NCBI GenBank assembly: GCA_039182125.1
Contig: JBCDCH010000024.1
Coordinates: 1-58,996, forward strand
Origin: Planctomycetota bacterium
Lineage (GTDB): Bacteria; Planctomycetota; Phycisphaerae; Tepidisphaerales; Tepidisphaeraceae
Length of the DNA stretch: 58,996 bases
Direction of reading: 5' to 3'
Part shown: piece after piece, positions 31,388 through 39,895 of the stretch
Layout of the letters: every line of letters begins with the position of its first letter
Numbering within the stretch: position 1 is the first letter of the stretch
Notes under the pieces: model-generated
What the model was told of the DNA's origin: nothing
The model's database searches: none
The model's input: only the letters and a program-made list of their open reading frames with translations
Position numbers and translations under genes: made by a program

Positions 31388-32725
31388 GTGCCTGAGGTTT
31401 TCGTTGAAAAGAAGCACCGGACCTTCTCCGTGCACACGCTCGGGTGCCGGGTCAACCATTACGAATCGGAGCAGATCGCTCAACTCCTGCGACAGCGTGG
31501 CCTGCGGCAGGTGGCGAAAGACGGCGACCTGCGCGTCGTGAACTCGTGCGCCGTGACCAACGAAGCGTCGGCCAAGAGCCGAAAGCTTACGCGCAAGCTC
31601 GGTCGGGGTATGGGACGTTCGCTGCCGGTGCTCGGCCAGGACGAGCCGGCGGGTGACGTGATCGTCGTCGGCTGCTGGGCAACGGCCGAGCCGGAGCAGG
31701 CCGCGACGATCGACGGTGTCGCGGCGGTCGTGACCCATCGCGATTCCGCCGCCGACAAGATCGATCGTGTTCTGGGCACACGTCATCGCGCGACGTATCT
31801 GCCGATGCTCGGCACCGAGGGCGCGGACCGGACCCGCGCGTTCCTGAAAATCCAGGACGGCTGCAACGCCCACTGCACCTATTGCATCATCCCGTCCCTC
31901 CGCGCGCGGCTCGAGAGCAAGCCGATCGAGGACGTGGTGGACGAGGCACGCAGGCTCGTCGACGCCGGGCACCGGGAAATCGTGCTCACCGGCATCTTCC
32001 TTGGCGCGTACGGCCAACCCACCGCGCTGCGTCGCCGACAGGATCGGCCCACCGCCGAAGCACTGGCGGAACTCGTCGAGGCGTTGTGCACGCGGGTGCC
32101 CGGTTTGCCGCGGCTGCGGCTTTCTTCGCTCGAACCGGGCGATATGAACGATCGACTCATCGGCGTACTGCTCGACCATCCGCAGCCGGTGCCGCACTTT
32201 CACCTGCCGTTGCAGTCCGGTTCGGACCGGTTGCTGCGTCGGATGAACCGGCAGTACGGCCGGGATGATTTTCTCCGGCTCGTCGACCTCGTGCGCGGCC
32301 GCTTCGATCGACCGGCGCTCTCCACCGACATCATCACCGGCTTCCCCGGCGAGGCCGACGCCGACTTCGCCGACACGATCGCCGTCGCACGCCACGCCGG
32401 GTTCATGCACATCCATGCGTTCCCGTACTCGCCCCGTCCCGGCACTGCGGCGGCACGCTGGACCAAGGACCACGTCAATGGCGCGGTTGCCAGGGACCGG
32501 GTCAGGCAACTCAACGATCTCGCGGCCGAGCAATCGCTGGCATTCCGTCGGCAGTTCGTCGGTGAAACGATGGACGTACTCGTCGAGCGTGGAACACCGT
32601 GTCACGGGCGAACCGGGCGGTACTTCGATGTGCAGCTTGACGACGTGCTTGACCCGGGCGACATCGTGAACGTGCGGATCGAGAACGTTGGCGAGGTGAC
32701 ACACGGCACGGTGGTACGGCCATGA
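31388..32725 (+). CDS. mtaB: MtaB-type tRNA methylthiotransferase (radical SAM)
   Basis: The protein has 445 residues. The methylthiotransferase N-terminal domain has its cluster cysteines at C20 (TLGCRVNHYESEQ), C54 (NSCAVTNEA) and C96 (VVGCWATAE). The radical SAM cluster motif is C159, C163 and C166 in DGCNAHCTYCIIP. A TRAM domain closes the protein (FVGETMDVLVERG). The TLGCRVNHYES start points to the MtaB group, which adds a methylthio group to t6A37 of tRNA. I use the GTG at 31388 because the extended frame upstream covers the structured spacer. The stop overlaps the dtd start (ATGA). Confidence 0.9.
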   Translation: MPEVFVEKKHRTFSVHTLGCRVNHYESEQIAQLLRQRGLRQVAKDGDLRVVNSCAVTNEASAKSRKLTRKLGRGMGRSLPVLGQDEPAGDVIVVGCWATAEPEQAATIDGVAAVVTHRDSAADKIDRVLGTRHRATYLPMLGTEGADRTRAFLKIQDGCNAHCTYCIIPSLRARLESKPIEDVVDEARRLVDAGHREIVLTGIFLGAYGQPTALRRRQDRPTAEALAELVEALCTRVPGLPRLRLSSLEPGDMNDRLIGVLLDHPQPVPHFHLPLQSGSDRLLRRMNRQYGRDDFLRLVDLVRGRFDRPALSTDIITGFPGEADADFADTIAVARHAGFMHIHAFPYSPRPGTAAARWTKDHVNGAVARDRVRQLNDLAAEQSLAFRRQFVGETMDVLVERGTPCHGRTGRYFDVQLDDVLDPGDIVNVRIENVGEVTHGTVVRP

Positions 32726-33171
32726 GGACGGTCCTCCAACGCGTCGATGAAGCCCGTGTTGTTGTCGGCGGCAAACGGGTCGCACGGATCGAGCGTGGAC
32801 TTCTGCTGCTGACGGCCGTGGAGGCCGGCGACACCGAGGCGTCCGCGATGGCTCATGCCGAGAAGCTCGCCGCGTTGCGTGTTTTCCCCGATGGCGAGAA
32901 GGCGTTCGACAAACCGGTGGGCGATGTCGGCGAGGTGCTGGCCGTGAGCAACTTCACGGTCGCCGCCGCGACGGCGAAAGGACGTCGACCCGCGCTCGCC
33001 CCGGCCGCAGGGCCGAAGGAGGCCAACGCGCTGTTCGGCCGGTTCGTCGATCGGCTGCGCGAGCTCGGGCTGCCCGTCGCCACCGGCATCTTCGGCGCGG
33101 ACATGAAGGTCCACAGCATCAACGACGGTCCGGTGACGTTCATTGTCGGCGGGGCTGGCGACGCCCGATGA
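32722..33171 (+). CDS. dtd: D-aminoacyl-tRNA deacylase
   Basis: Dtd removes D-amino acids wrongly attached to tRNA. The protein has 149 residues, the normal length. Its start MRTVLQRVDEARVVV, the VSNFTVAAATAKGRRPALAPA segment (family pattern SQFTL...KGRRPSF) and the NDGPVTFIV catalytic loop are typical. It is translationally coupled to mtaB. Its last 32 bases overlap the end of the convergent LuxR-type gene. Confidence 0.95.
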   Translation: MRTVLQRVDEARVVVGGKRVARIERGLLLLTAVEAGDTEASAMAHAEKLAALRVFPDGEKAFDKPVGDVGEVLAVSNFTVAAATAKGRRPALAPAAGPKEANALFGRFVDRLRELGLPVATGIFGADMKVHSINDGPVTFIVGGAGDAR

Positions 33172-33982
33172 ACTTCGCCATCAGCGCCGCCCGGCTCGTG
33201 ACACCGAAGATTCGATAGATTTCCTTTACGTTGGCATGCACGGTGTGCGGCGAGCGATGCACGGCTTCGGCGATCTCTGCCTCGGACTTGCCGGTGAGAA
33301 GCTCGTCAAGGGTGAGCCCCAGCCGGGGGCGGAGGTTGGGCGAGACCTTGCCGGTGGTGATGAGCTTCGCGGTGTGCGCATGAACGGCACGTAGCGGCGG
33401 GGCGGTTTGGCCGGTCGGAGTCCGTGCGTGCATCAGCGTGAGAAAAACCCGATCGTCGTTGATCATCGTGCTGCCCATCCAAGAGGCGCGATCGTCTTCT
33501 TGTCGGGTCAAGTCGATCAACGGTACCACGACTGGCCGACCGGCACGGGCGACCGTCACACGCATGACCCGCTTCAGCCAGCCCGGTCTTTCGGCGAGTC
33601 GGTCGTGAAGACGGCCGGACCCGGACGCGCGATCCTCGACCGGGATCCCGGACGCTTCGATCATTCGGTCCGGCGTCAGTGTGATGCAGACCACGTCCGG
33701 CTTAGCTTTGGCGGAATTCGGTGGTTTGACGGCGTCGAGATCGGCCAGTTCGTTGGCGATGGTCCGGAGTTGCCATCCCGTGTCAGGCGGACCGTCCATG
33801 AGCTTGACAGTGAGGCGGAGCAGCCGACCGACGATGTTCAACGGCAGTTGGCGGGGTGCGTGTCGCCGCACGGCGTTTCGCCCGTTGGGGGCTTTCTCAT
33901 GCGGATCGTTTTCATCACGGACGAGCAGGGCTGAACCAGGAGAGCGGTTTGATTGTTTCGGTCTTGATTTGGTGTCGTCCAT
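33140..33982 (-). CDS. LuxR-family transcriptional regulator
   Basis: The protein has 280 residues. The C-terminal LuxR/GerE helix-turn-helix is clear at about 222-272: LGLTLDELLTGKSEAEIAEA, then VHRSPHTVHANVKEIYRIFG. The N-terminal 200 residues match no common sensor domain; they contain strand-helix sequence and a conserved-looking VTVARAGRPVVVPLIDL segment, which may be a PAS-like fold. No receiver domain is seen. The start at 33982 is chosen as the first ATG close to the divergent gene. It is divergent from the glycoside-hydrolase-like gene and may regulate it; this is inference from position. Confidence 0.82.
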   Translation of the reverse strand: MDDTKSRPKQSNRSPGSALLVRDENDPHEKAPNGRNAVRRHAPRQLPLNIVGRLLRLTVKLMDGPPDTGWQLRTIANELADLDAVKPPNSAKAKPDVVCITLTPDRMIEASGIPVEDRASGSGRLHDRLAERPGWLKRVMRVTVARAGRPVVVPLIDLTRQEDDRASWMGSTMINDDRVFLTLMHARTPTGQTAPPLRAVHAHTAKLITTGKVSPNLRPRLGLTLDELLTGKSEAEIAEAVHRSPHTVHANVKEIYRIFGVTSRAALMAKFIGRRQPRRQ

Positions 33983-34148
33983 GTCCCTGCCCGTCACTGC
34001 TCGCGTGTGCGGTATCCAACCCGGGTTGGCCCCTGGAACCTTGTCCCACGCGTTTGCATTGGGGCGTCCGTTGCCCCGTGGCTCAATCGCCTGATCGGGT
34101 AGTAACCGGAATCGGGTAATGGGATTTTCAAGTGTTATGCTCCGCCCG

Positions 34149-35204
34149 ATGTCCCAAGCCCGATCCGCTCCCCACGTCACCCTCGACGGCGCACGTTTCC
34201 TTTTTGACGGCCGGCCGACCAATCCCGGCAGTTCGTGCGAAGGCTTGCTCATGAACTGCCGGATGGTGCAGGCGACGTTCGACGACCTGAACCCCGAGAC
34301 GCACTCACGTTGGAAGTACCCCGACGGAATGCCGTTCGACGCCGAGGAGAACACCCGGCGGTTTTGCGCGATGGTGCCGACCTACGCCGAGTGCGGGCTC
34401 AATGCCGTGACGATCAACCTGCAAGGCGGCAGTCCGCAGGGGTACTCCAAGCATCAGCCCTGGCACAACTCCGCTTACACCGCCGACGGGTCGCTTCGTA
34501 CCGAGTACCTGCGCCGCACGTCCATGGTGCTCGACGAATGCGGCAAGCACGGCATCGCCGTCATCCTCGGGCTGTTCTACTTCGGGCAGGATGAACGCCT
34601 CGCCGACGAGGAGGCGGTCTGCCGAGCGGTCGATGGCGTCGTCGATTGGCTGCTCCAGCGCGGCGACCCGCACGTGCTCATCGAGATCGCCAACGAGTCC
34701 GACATCGATGACTGCGGCTTTCCTGGAAATTTCGGTTACGAGCACCTCATCCTCCGCGCCAACCCGCGCGGCCATGAGCTGATCAAGCGCGTCCAACAAC
34801 GCTCGCAAGGCAAGCTGCTCTGCTCGACCAGCTACCGCGGCGGCGGTCGGCTCACGCCCAACGTCGCCGAGGCCGCCGACTTCATCCTGCTGCACGGCAA
34901 CGCGGTCGACGACCCGGAAGAACTTCGCAAACTCATCCACGACGCCCGCAAGTGCGAGGGCTACCACGGCCAGCCGATCGTGATCAACGAGGACGATCAT
35001 TTCGACTTCGACAAGCCCAACTCCAACATGCAAACCGCCATCGACGAAGGCGTCGGCTGGGGCTATTTCGACTACCGCATGGACGGCGAAGGCTACGAGG
35101 CCGGCTACCAAAGCGTTCCGACGGATTGGAGCGCCGACCACGAACGCAAACGCGGCTTCTTCGAGAAGCTACGGGCGGTGACGGGGCAAGGCGCTGGGCG
35201 CTAG
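34149..35204 (+). CDS. Glycoside-hydrolase-like TIM-barrel protein
   Basis: The protein has 351 residues and no signal peptide. It shows a cellulase-like TIM barrel: YAECGLNAVTINLQGGSPQG, GIAVILGLFYFGQ, LIEIANESDIDDCGF (Asn-Glu like the acid/base of clan A hydrolases) and IVINEDDHFDFD (second candidate Glu). I cannot name the CAZy family or the substrate. The ATG at 34149 is used; an ATG ten codons upstream is possible. The TAG stop lies inside the left arm of a 28-base inverted repeat. The divergent LuxR-type gene may control it. Confidence 0.75.
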   Translation: MSQARSAPHVTLDGARFLFDGRPTNPGSSCEGLLMNCRMVQATFDDLNPETHSRWKYPDGMPFDAEENTRRFCAMVPTYAECGLNAVTINLQGGSPQGYSKHQPWHNSAYTADGSLRTEYLRRTSMVLDECGKHGIAVILGLFYFGQDERLADEEAVCRAVDGVVDWLLQRGDPHVLIEIANESDIDDCGFPGNFGYEHLILRANPRGHELIKRVQQRSQGKLLCSTSYRGGGRLTPNVAEAADFILLHGNAVDDPEELRKLIHDARKCEGYHGQPIVINEDDHFDFDKPNSNMQTAIDEGVGWGYFDYRMDGEGYEAGYQSVPTDWSADHERKRGFFEKLRAVTGQGAGR

Positions 35205-35268
35205 GAGTTAGGCGCCAGGGCTTGAGACGGTGCATCGTGGCGAGCCCTAGCGCCTAACCCCTAGCGCC
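35197..35268. repeat. 28-base imperfect inverted repeat covering the upstream stop codon
   Basis: The arms (35197-35224 and 35241-35268) match at 25 of 28 positions around a 16-base loop. Each arm is itself built from a GGCGCTAGG/GTTAGGCGC direct repeat. The left arm supplies the TAG stop of the glycoside-hydrolase-like gene, and the right arm ends one base before an in-frame ATG of lpdA. It is a probable terminator or a mobile repeat unit. Confidence 0.75.
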
Positions 35269-35281
35269 TATGCTCCCCCAC

Positions 35282-36679
35282 ATGGCACACGATTACGATT
35301 TGATTGTCGTCGGCGGCGGGCCGGCGGGGTACGCGGGGGCGATTCGGGCCGGGCAGTTGGGCAAGAAAGTCCTCTGCGTCGAGAAGGAAAACCTCGGCGG
35401 CACTTGCCTCAACTGGGGCTGCATCCCCACCAAAGCCCTGCTCGACAGCGGCGCGTTCGTCCGCAAACTCCGCGAGGAAGCCGACGAGTGGGGGGTCTCC
35501 TACGACAATCTGAAAGTCGACTTCAATAAGCCCATCCAACGCAGCCGGGCGATCGCCGCCCAGCTCAACAAGGGCATCGCGCACCTGTTCAAGAAGTACA
35601 AGGTCGAGCACGTCATGGCGACGGCGAAGGTCACCGGGCCCAACGAAGTCACCTTCGAAAAGGACGGCCGACCGACGAAGAAGACCGGGCAGTTCCTCCT
35701 GCTCGCGACCGGTGCCAAGCCCAAGAGCCTGCCGGGCATCGAGTTCGACGGCAAGAAGATCATCAGCAGCCGCGAGGCGATGAGCCTGACCGAGCAGCCC
35801 AAGCGGCTCGCGGTCATCGGTGCCGGTGCGATCGGCTGTGAGTTCGCGGACTTCTACAACGCGATGGGCACCGACGTGACGATCGTCGAGTACCTGGATC
35901 ACTTGCTGCCGATCGAGGACACCGACTGCTCGTCGGCGTTGGAGCGCGTGTTCAAGAAGCGCGGGATCAATGTGATGACCGCGAGCAAGACAACGGCGGT
36001 GAAGACCGACGGCGACGGCGTCGTGCTGACGGTTGAGCCGCGCGACGGCGGAGATGCGACGACCGTGGAGGCCGACGTGTGCCTGCTCGCGGTCGGCGTG
36101 ACCGGCAACATCGACGGGCTCTTCGACGGCGTCGATGTCGAGATCGACCGCGGCCACATCAAGGCCGGGCCGGACTACAAGACCAACATCGACAGCATCT
36201 ACGCCGTCGGCGACGTCATCGGCCCGCCGTGGCTCGCGCACGTCGCCCACCACGAGGCCGTCGGCTGCGTCGAGGACATGTTCGGCGAGGGTCATGCCGC
36301 CATCGACTACCACCAGATCCCCGGCTGCACTTACACCCACCCGCAGGTCGCGTCCCTCGGCATGACCGAGCGCAAGGTCAAAGAGAGCGGCCGTGAATAC
36401 AAAGTCGGCAAGTTCCCCTTCCAAGCCAGCGGCCGCGCCCTCGCCGCCGGCGAAACCGACGGCTTCGTCAAGCTCATCTTCGACAAGGACACCGGCGAAC
36501 TCCTCGGCACCCACATGATCGGCGAACACGTCACCGAGCTGCTCAGCGAACTGATCATGGCCCAACGCCTCGAAGCCACCGAAGACGAAATCATCGCCAT
36601 GATGCACCCCCACCCGACGCTCAGCGAAGCGGTGATGGAAGCGGCAGGCGTGGCCGACGGGCGGGCGATTCACTTGTAG
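35282..36679 (+). CDS. lpdA: Dihydrolipoyl dehydrogenase
   Basis: LpdA re-oxidises dihydrolipoamide in 2-oxoacid dehydrogenase and glycine-cleavage complexes, passing electrons to NAD. The protein has 465 residues. The FAD site is IVVGGGPAGYAGA, the redox disulfide C42/C47 is in GGTCLNWGCIPTKA, and the NAD site is AVIGAGAIGCEFA. The catalytic His-Glu pair is in HPHPTLSEAVMEAA. An ATG four codons earlier is possible, but MAHDYDLIVVG is the usual N-terminus. No other complex subunit is nearby. Confidence 0.96.
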   Translation: MAHDYDLIVVGGGPAGYAGAIRAGQLGKKVLCVEKENLGGTCLNWGCIPTKALLDSGAFVRKLREEADEWGVSYDNLKVDFNKPIQRSRAIAAQLNKGIAHLFKKYKVEHVMATAKVTGPNEVTFEKDGRPTKKTGQFLLLATGAKPKSLPGIEFDGKKIISSREAMSLTEQPKRLAVIGAGAIGCEFADFYNAMGTDVTIVEYLDHLLPIEDTDCSSALERVFKKRGINVMTASKTTAVKTDGDGVVLTVEPRDGGDATTVEADVCLLAVGVTGNIDGLFDGVDVEIDRGHIKAGPDYKTNIDSIYAVGDVIGPPWLAHVAHHEAVGCVEDMFGEGHAAIDYHQIPGCTYTHPQVASLGMTERKVKESGREYKVGKFPFQASGRALAAGETDGFVKLIFDKDTGELLGTHMIGEHVTELLSELIMAQRLEATEDEIIAMMHPHPTLSEAVMEAAGVADGRAIHL

Positions 36680-36689
36680 GGAGAATGCT

Positions 36690-37562
36690 ATGAACGATTA
36701 TCCGTTGCCGCTGTACCTCAATCAGAAATACGTATTCGATGTGCTGGCGATGATGGAGAATGGGTTCTCGCATATATCAAATCTCAAAAGCCGATCGAGT
36801 TCCGAAGATGGCAATGCTCGCAGTCTAAGTGTCGATGTTGGCGGTAGTAATCTCTTCTCGTTCTTGGGCGTTACTCTTGGAGGCGGCCGTAATACGACTA
36901 CTGCTAACGCGGAAACTGTCGAGGTGAGTACGGAGAAGGTCCACACGCCTAACTCGTTGTTTGAGAGAGTTCGTCGACACCTGCTCGAGCAATCTCTCGT
37001 CTCAACCGGCCCGGCGGGCGAAATGAAGCTAGGCGATTTTGCCGAGATTCGTTGCCGATTGCAGCCGAATCCTCTGGTGCGAACCCTTGAAGGAATGAGA
37101 TCTATTCTGGAAAGTGCATTGGCTTTTGTTGAGCCGAAGGCGAAACCTAAAGACCACCCAGAGTCCAAAGCCTCATTGGAAAAGCAAGTGCAGCAGATTG
37201 ATCACTTGTTGAAGTCGTTCTCTGATGCTCGCACTGTCGATCTCGTTGGATCAGTCAAAGACCAGGAAGTCCGCGTGGTGCTTTCGCTGGACCGAAACTA
37301 TCTACTCGATCCGAGTCTTGGTGATCTTTTAGAAGCCGATCTTGCCGTTTTCGGTAAAGTAACTGCGGTGCTGGCCAGCGAGTCTGATCGCCCTGTGAAT
37401 TTACTGCGGAAAACGCCGCTCGGGCTATTGGCCGCCGAGCGTGTTGCGGAGTTGTCCAAGCCACTGTCCGACGAATCTACAACTGACTTTGATCTTCCAG
37501 AAATGAGTACCACGGTAGTTGCTCCAGCAATTCAGCTTCTTCCGATTGCCGTGTTTGCGTGA
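36690..37562 (+). CDS. Probable DUF6414-family protein with atypical base composition
   Basis: The protein has 290 residues. Its start, PLPLYLNQKYVFDVLAMMENGFSHISN, recalls the DUF6414 family, in which a YLNQK.VFDLLA start is typical; I am moderately sure. A central helix lies around 160-190 (SLEKQVQQIDHLLKSF), and the C-terminal half is strand-rich (VDLVGSVKDQEVRVVLSLDRN). No membrane segment or catalytic motif is seen. Codon and base use are clearly more AT-rich than in all neighbours, which suggests recent transfer. It starts 11 bases after lpdA and converges on the Uma2 gene. Confidence 0.6.
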   Translation: MNDYPLPLYLNQKYVFDVLAMMENGFSHISNLKSRSSSEDGNARSLSVDVGGSNLFSFLGVTLGGGRNTTTANAETVEVSTEKVHTPNSLFERVRRHLLEQSLVSTGPAGEMKLGDFAEIRCRLQPNPLVRTLEGMRSILESALAFVEPKAKPKDHPESKASLEKQVQQIDHLLKSFSDARTVDLVGSVKDQEVRVVLSLDRNYLLDPSLGDLLEADLAVFGKVTAVLASESDRPVNLLRKTPLGLLAAERVAELSKPLSDESTTDFDLPEMSTTVVAPAIQLLPIAVFA

Positions 37563-37672
37563 GTGTTCCCAGCGATCGGTGAACGTGACGTTAAAGTTCG
37601 CTGGCCTCTTGGGCGGCATCGCGTTACCCGGCCCGGCGACGCTTGAGCCGAAGTCGGACGGTTAGCGGCTTC

Positions 37673-38230
37673 CTATCCGAATAGCTTTTTCACGGCGACG
37701 CTGAAGTTCGGCAGCACGTCCTCGCCGGTGAGCGTGTCTTTGACGCCCAAGCGGGTGTTGTTTCCGTCGGGGCGATGGACCATGACGTAGCGTTGTTCGC
37801 GCTGCACTTCCCACACGAGCTTCGCTCCGGCCGCGAGGTACTCGGCGATCTTGGCCGCTACTTCGAACGATGTGTCGTTGGGTGAGACGATCTCGACGCA
37901 GATCTCCGGGCAGACGTCGATGTAGGCCGCGTCGGTCGGGCGATCGCCGAGGCGATCGAAGGTGACAAAGGCGACGTCCGGTCGTCGGCCGCGCTTCGGG
38001 TCGTTCGGATTAATTCGGACCAGCCCTTCGACCGTTGCAATCCCGATCGGCTTGGCGTCTTGGGCTTCGTCGATGTACCTGCCGACCTTCAGCTGCACGC
38101 TTCGTTCTAGGTATCCCATCTCAAGTTTCTCTACGGGCGCACCATCGATCAGCTCCATGTGATCGCTGTCGGGCAGGTCGACAAACTGGTCGAGGGTCAG
38201 ATCGGTGCTGGGTGCGTCGATGACGGACAT
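37673..38230 (-). CDS. Uma2-family (DUF820) restriction-endonuclease-like protein
   Basis: The protein has 185 residues. The PD-(D/E)XK-type fold is indicated by MELIDGAPVEKLEMGYLE, the acidic PDVAFVTFD, and EICVEIVSPND followed by a Lys-containing helix (EVAAKIAEYLAAGAKLVW). Many cyanobacteria and planctomycetes carry numerous copies; their DNA target and role are not established. It is convergent with the AT-rich DUF6414-like gene and divergent from the RimB/RimK pair. Confidence 0.9.
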   Translation of the reverse strand: MSVIDAPSTDLTLDQFVDLPDSDHMELIDGAPVEKLEMGYLERSVQLKVGRYIDEAQDAKPIGIATVEGLVRINPNDPKRGRRPDVAFVTFDRLGDRPTDAAYIDVCPEICVEIVSPNDTSFEVAAKIAEYLAAGAKLVWEVQREQRYVMVHRPDGNNTRLGVKDTLTGEDVLPNFSVAVKKLFG

Positions 38231-38304
38231 GGCGTTGCTCCGGCAGAGAGTATAACACGTTGCCCCTTGTCGAAGTGCGTCGTTTGCCGTTACGTTTGGC
38301 CACG

Positions 38305-38721
38305 GTGAAGACCATCGGCTGGCGAGAACGAATCGACTTCCCCGAGTGGGGTGTTTATGGCATCCTCGCCAAGAGCGACACCGGGGCCGCGACGGGTGCG
38401 GTTGATACCGGGACGATCAAGGAGCTCGATAACGACCGGGTGCGGTTTCGCGTGCGGACCGGACGGGGGTTGTCGGAGAAGATCACGGCCAAGGTCAGCC
38501 GTCGCGGCGACGTCCGCTCGGCGCACGGCCATGCCCAGCCGCGGGTGTTTGTGGAGACGACGCTGCGTGTTGGGAAGACGGAGAAGAAAGTCGAGATCGG
38601 GCTGGTGTGCCGGATGCACATGAAGTGCCGCGTGTTGCTGGGTCGGGCGGCGCTGGAGGGGACGTTCCTCGTCGACAGCGGCCGGACGTACCTGCTGACC
38701 AGCCGAAGGACCAAAACATGA
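38305..38721 (+). CDS. Retropepsin-like protease partner of RimK (RimB-type)
   Basis: The protein has 138 residues. The start KTIGWRERIDFPEWGV, then ILAKSDTGAATGAVD with a DTGA active-site-like motif, matches the RimB/ATP-dependent zinc protease family (PF05618). Members often lie next to RimK, a glutamate ligase that adds glutamates to ribosomal protein S6 or other targets, and may trim such tails. I use the GTG at 38305 since the family starts near KTIGW; a TTG 15 codons earlier is possible. The stop overlaps the rimK start (ATGA). Confidence 0.85.
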   Translation: MKTIGWRERIDFPEWGVYGILAKSDTGAATGAVDTGTIKELDNDRVRFRVRTGRGLSEKITAKVSRRGDVRSAHGHAQPRVFVETTLRVGKTEKKVEIGLVCRMHMKCRVLLGRAALEGTFLVDSGRTYLLTSRRTKT

Positions 38722-39857
38722 AGATCGGGATTCTCTCTCGTTCCATCCGGGCTTACAGCACCAAACGTTTGCGCGAGGCCGCCGAGCAGCGCGGGCACAA
38801 GGTCAAGGTGCTCGACACGCTCAAGTTCGGCCTGTATGTCGACGCGGAAAATCCGGCGCTGACCTTCCGCGGCAAAGCACTGACCGACTACGACGCCGTC
38901 GTCCCGCGCATCGGCGCGAGCATCACGTTCTTTGGCTGCGCCGTCGTTCGCCAGTTCGAGCAACTCGGCATCTTCACGCTCAACGGTTCCAACGGCATCA
39001 GCGTCTCGCGCGACAAGCTCCGCTCGATGCAGATCCTTTCGCGCCACGACATCGGCATGCCGCCCACGGCGTTCGTGCGTGATCGCAAGGACATCGCCCG
39101 CGCCGTCGAGTCCGTCGGCGGGGCACCGGTCATCATCAAACTGCTCGAAGGCACGCAGGGCATCGGCGTCGTGCTTGCCGAGACGGAGAAGATCGCCGAG
39201 GCGGTCATCGAAGCGTTGCAGTCCGGCGGACAGAACGTGCTCGTGCAGAAGTTCGTCGCCGAGTCCAAGGGCAAGGACGTGCGGGCGTTGGTCGTCGGCG
39301 ATCGCGTGGTCGCGGCGATGCGCCGCAGTGCCGTTGGCACCGAGTTCCGCAGCAACGTCCATCGCGGCGGCACGACCGAGTCCATCGAGCTTGACGATGA
39401 CTACCAACGCACCGCCGTCCACGCTGCGGCGATCATGGGCTTGAAGGTCGCCGGCGTCGACATGCTCGAAGGCAAGGACGGCCCGCAGGTCATGGAGGTG
39501 AACTCGAGCCCCGGCCTCGAAGGCATCGAGAACGCCACTGGCCGCGACATCGCTGGCGAGATCATCGAGCACCTCGAACAGCAGGTGCAGTTCCCCGACA
39601 TCGACATCCGCCAACGCCTCTCGATCAAGGCCGGCTACGTCGTGTCCGAGTTCGTCGTCGACGAGAACAGCGAACTCGCCGGCAAGACGATCGCCGACAG
39701 CAATCTCCGCGATCGCGACGTGCTGGTACTCACCATCGTCCGTGGCTCGATCTCCATCCCCAACCCCCACGGCCACCGCGAAATCCTCCCCGGCGACAAG
39801 CTCTTCTGCTTCGGCAAGAAGGACGTCCTGCAACATCTCGCCCCGGCCAAGCGCTGA
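38718..39857 (+). CDS. rimK: RimK-type alpha-L-glutamate ligase with C-terminal RCK_C-like domain
   Basis: The protein has 379 residues. Residues 1-300 are RimK: MKIGILSRSIRAYSTKRLREA, NGSNGISVSRDKLRSMQILSR, and the ATP-grasp loop IIKLLEGTQGIGVVLAET, with the metal-binding VMEVNSSPGLEGIE. RimK adds glutamates to C-termini such as that of ribosomal protein S6. Residues about 312-375 (FVVDENSELAGKTIADSNL, then ILPGDKLFCFGKKDVL) resemble the TrkA-C/RCK_C domain, a small-ligand module of ion-channel gates. Standard RimK is about 300 residues, so this is an added regulatory domain. It is translationally coupled to the RimB-type protease. Confidence 0.9.
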   Translation: MKIGILSRSIRAYSTKRLREAAEQRGHKVKVLDTLKFGLYVDAENPALTFRGKALTDYDAVVPRIGASITFFGCAVVRQFEQLGIFTLNGSNGISVSRDKLRSMQILSRHDIGMPPTAFVRDRKDIARAVESVGGAPVIIKLLEGTQGIGVVLAETEKIAEAVIEALQSGGQNVLVQKFVAESKGKDVRALVVGDRVVAAMRRSAVGTEFRSNVHRGGTTESIELDDDYQRTAVHAAAIMGLKVAGVDMLEGKDGPQVMEVNSSPGLEGIENATGRDIAGEIIEHLEQQVQFPDIDIRQRLSIKAGYVVSEFVVDENSELAGKTIADSNLRDRDVLVLTIVRGSISIPNPHGHREILPGDKLFCFGKKDVLQHLAPAKR

Positions 39858-39895
39858 TCGCTTGCGGTCACGCCGGCATCGGCGACGATCAGGGG

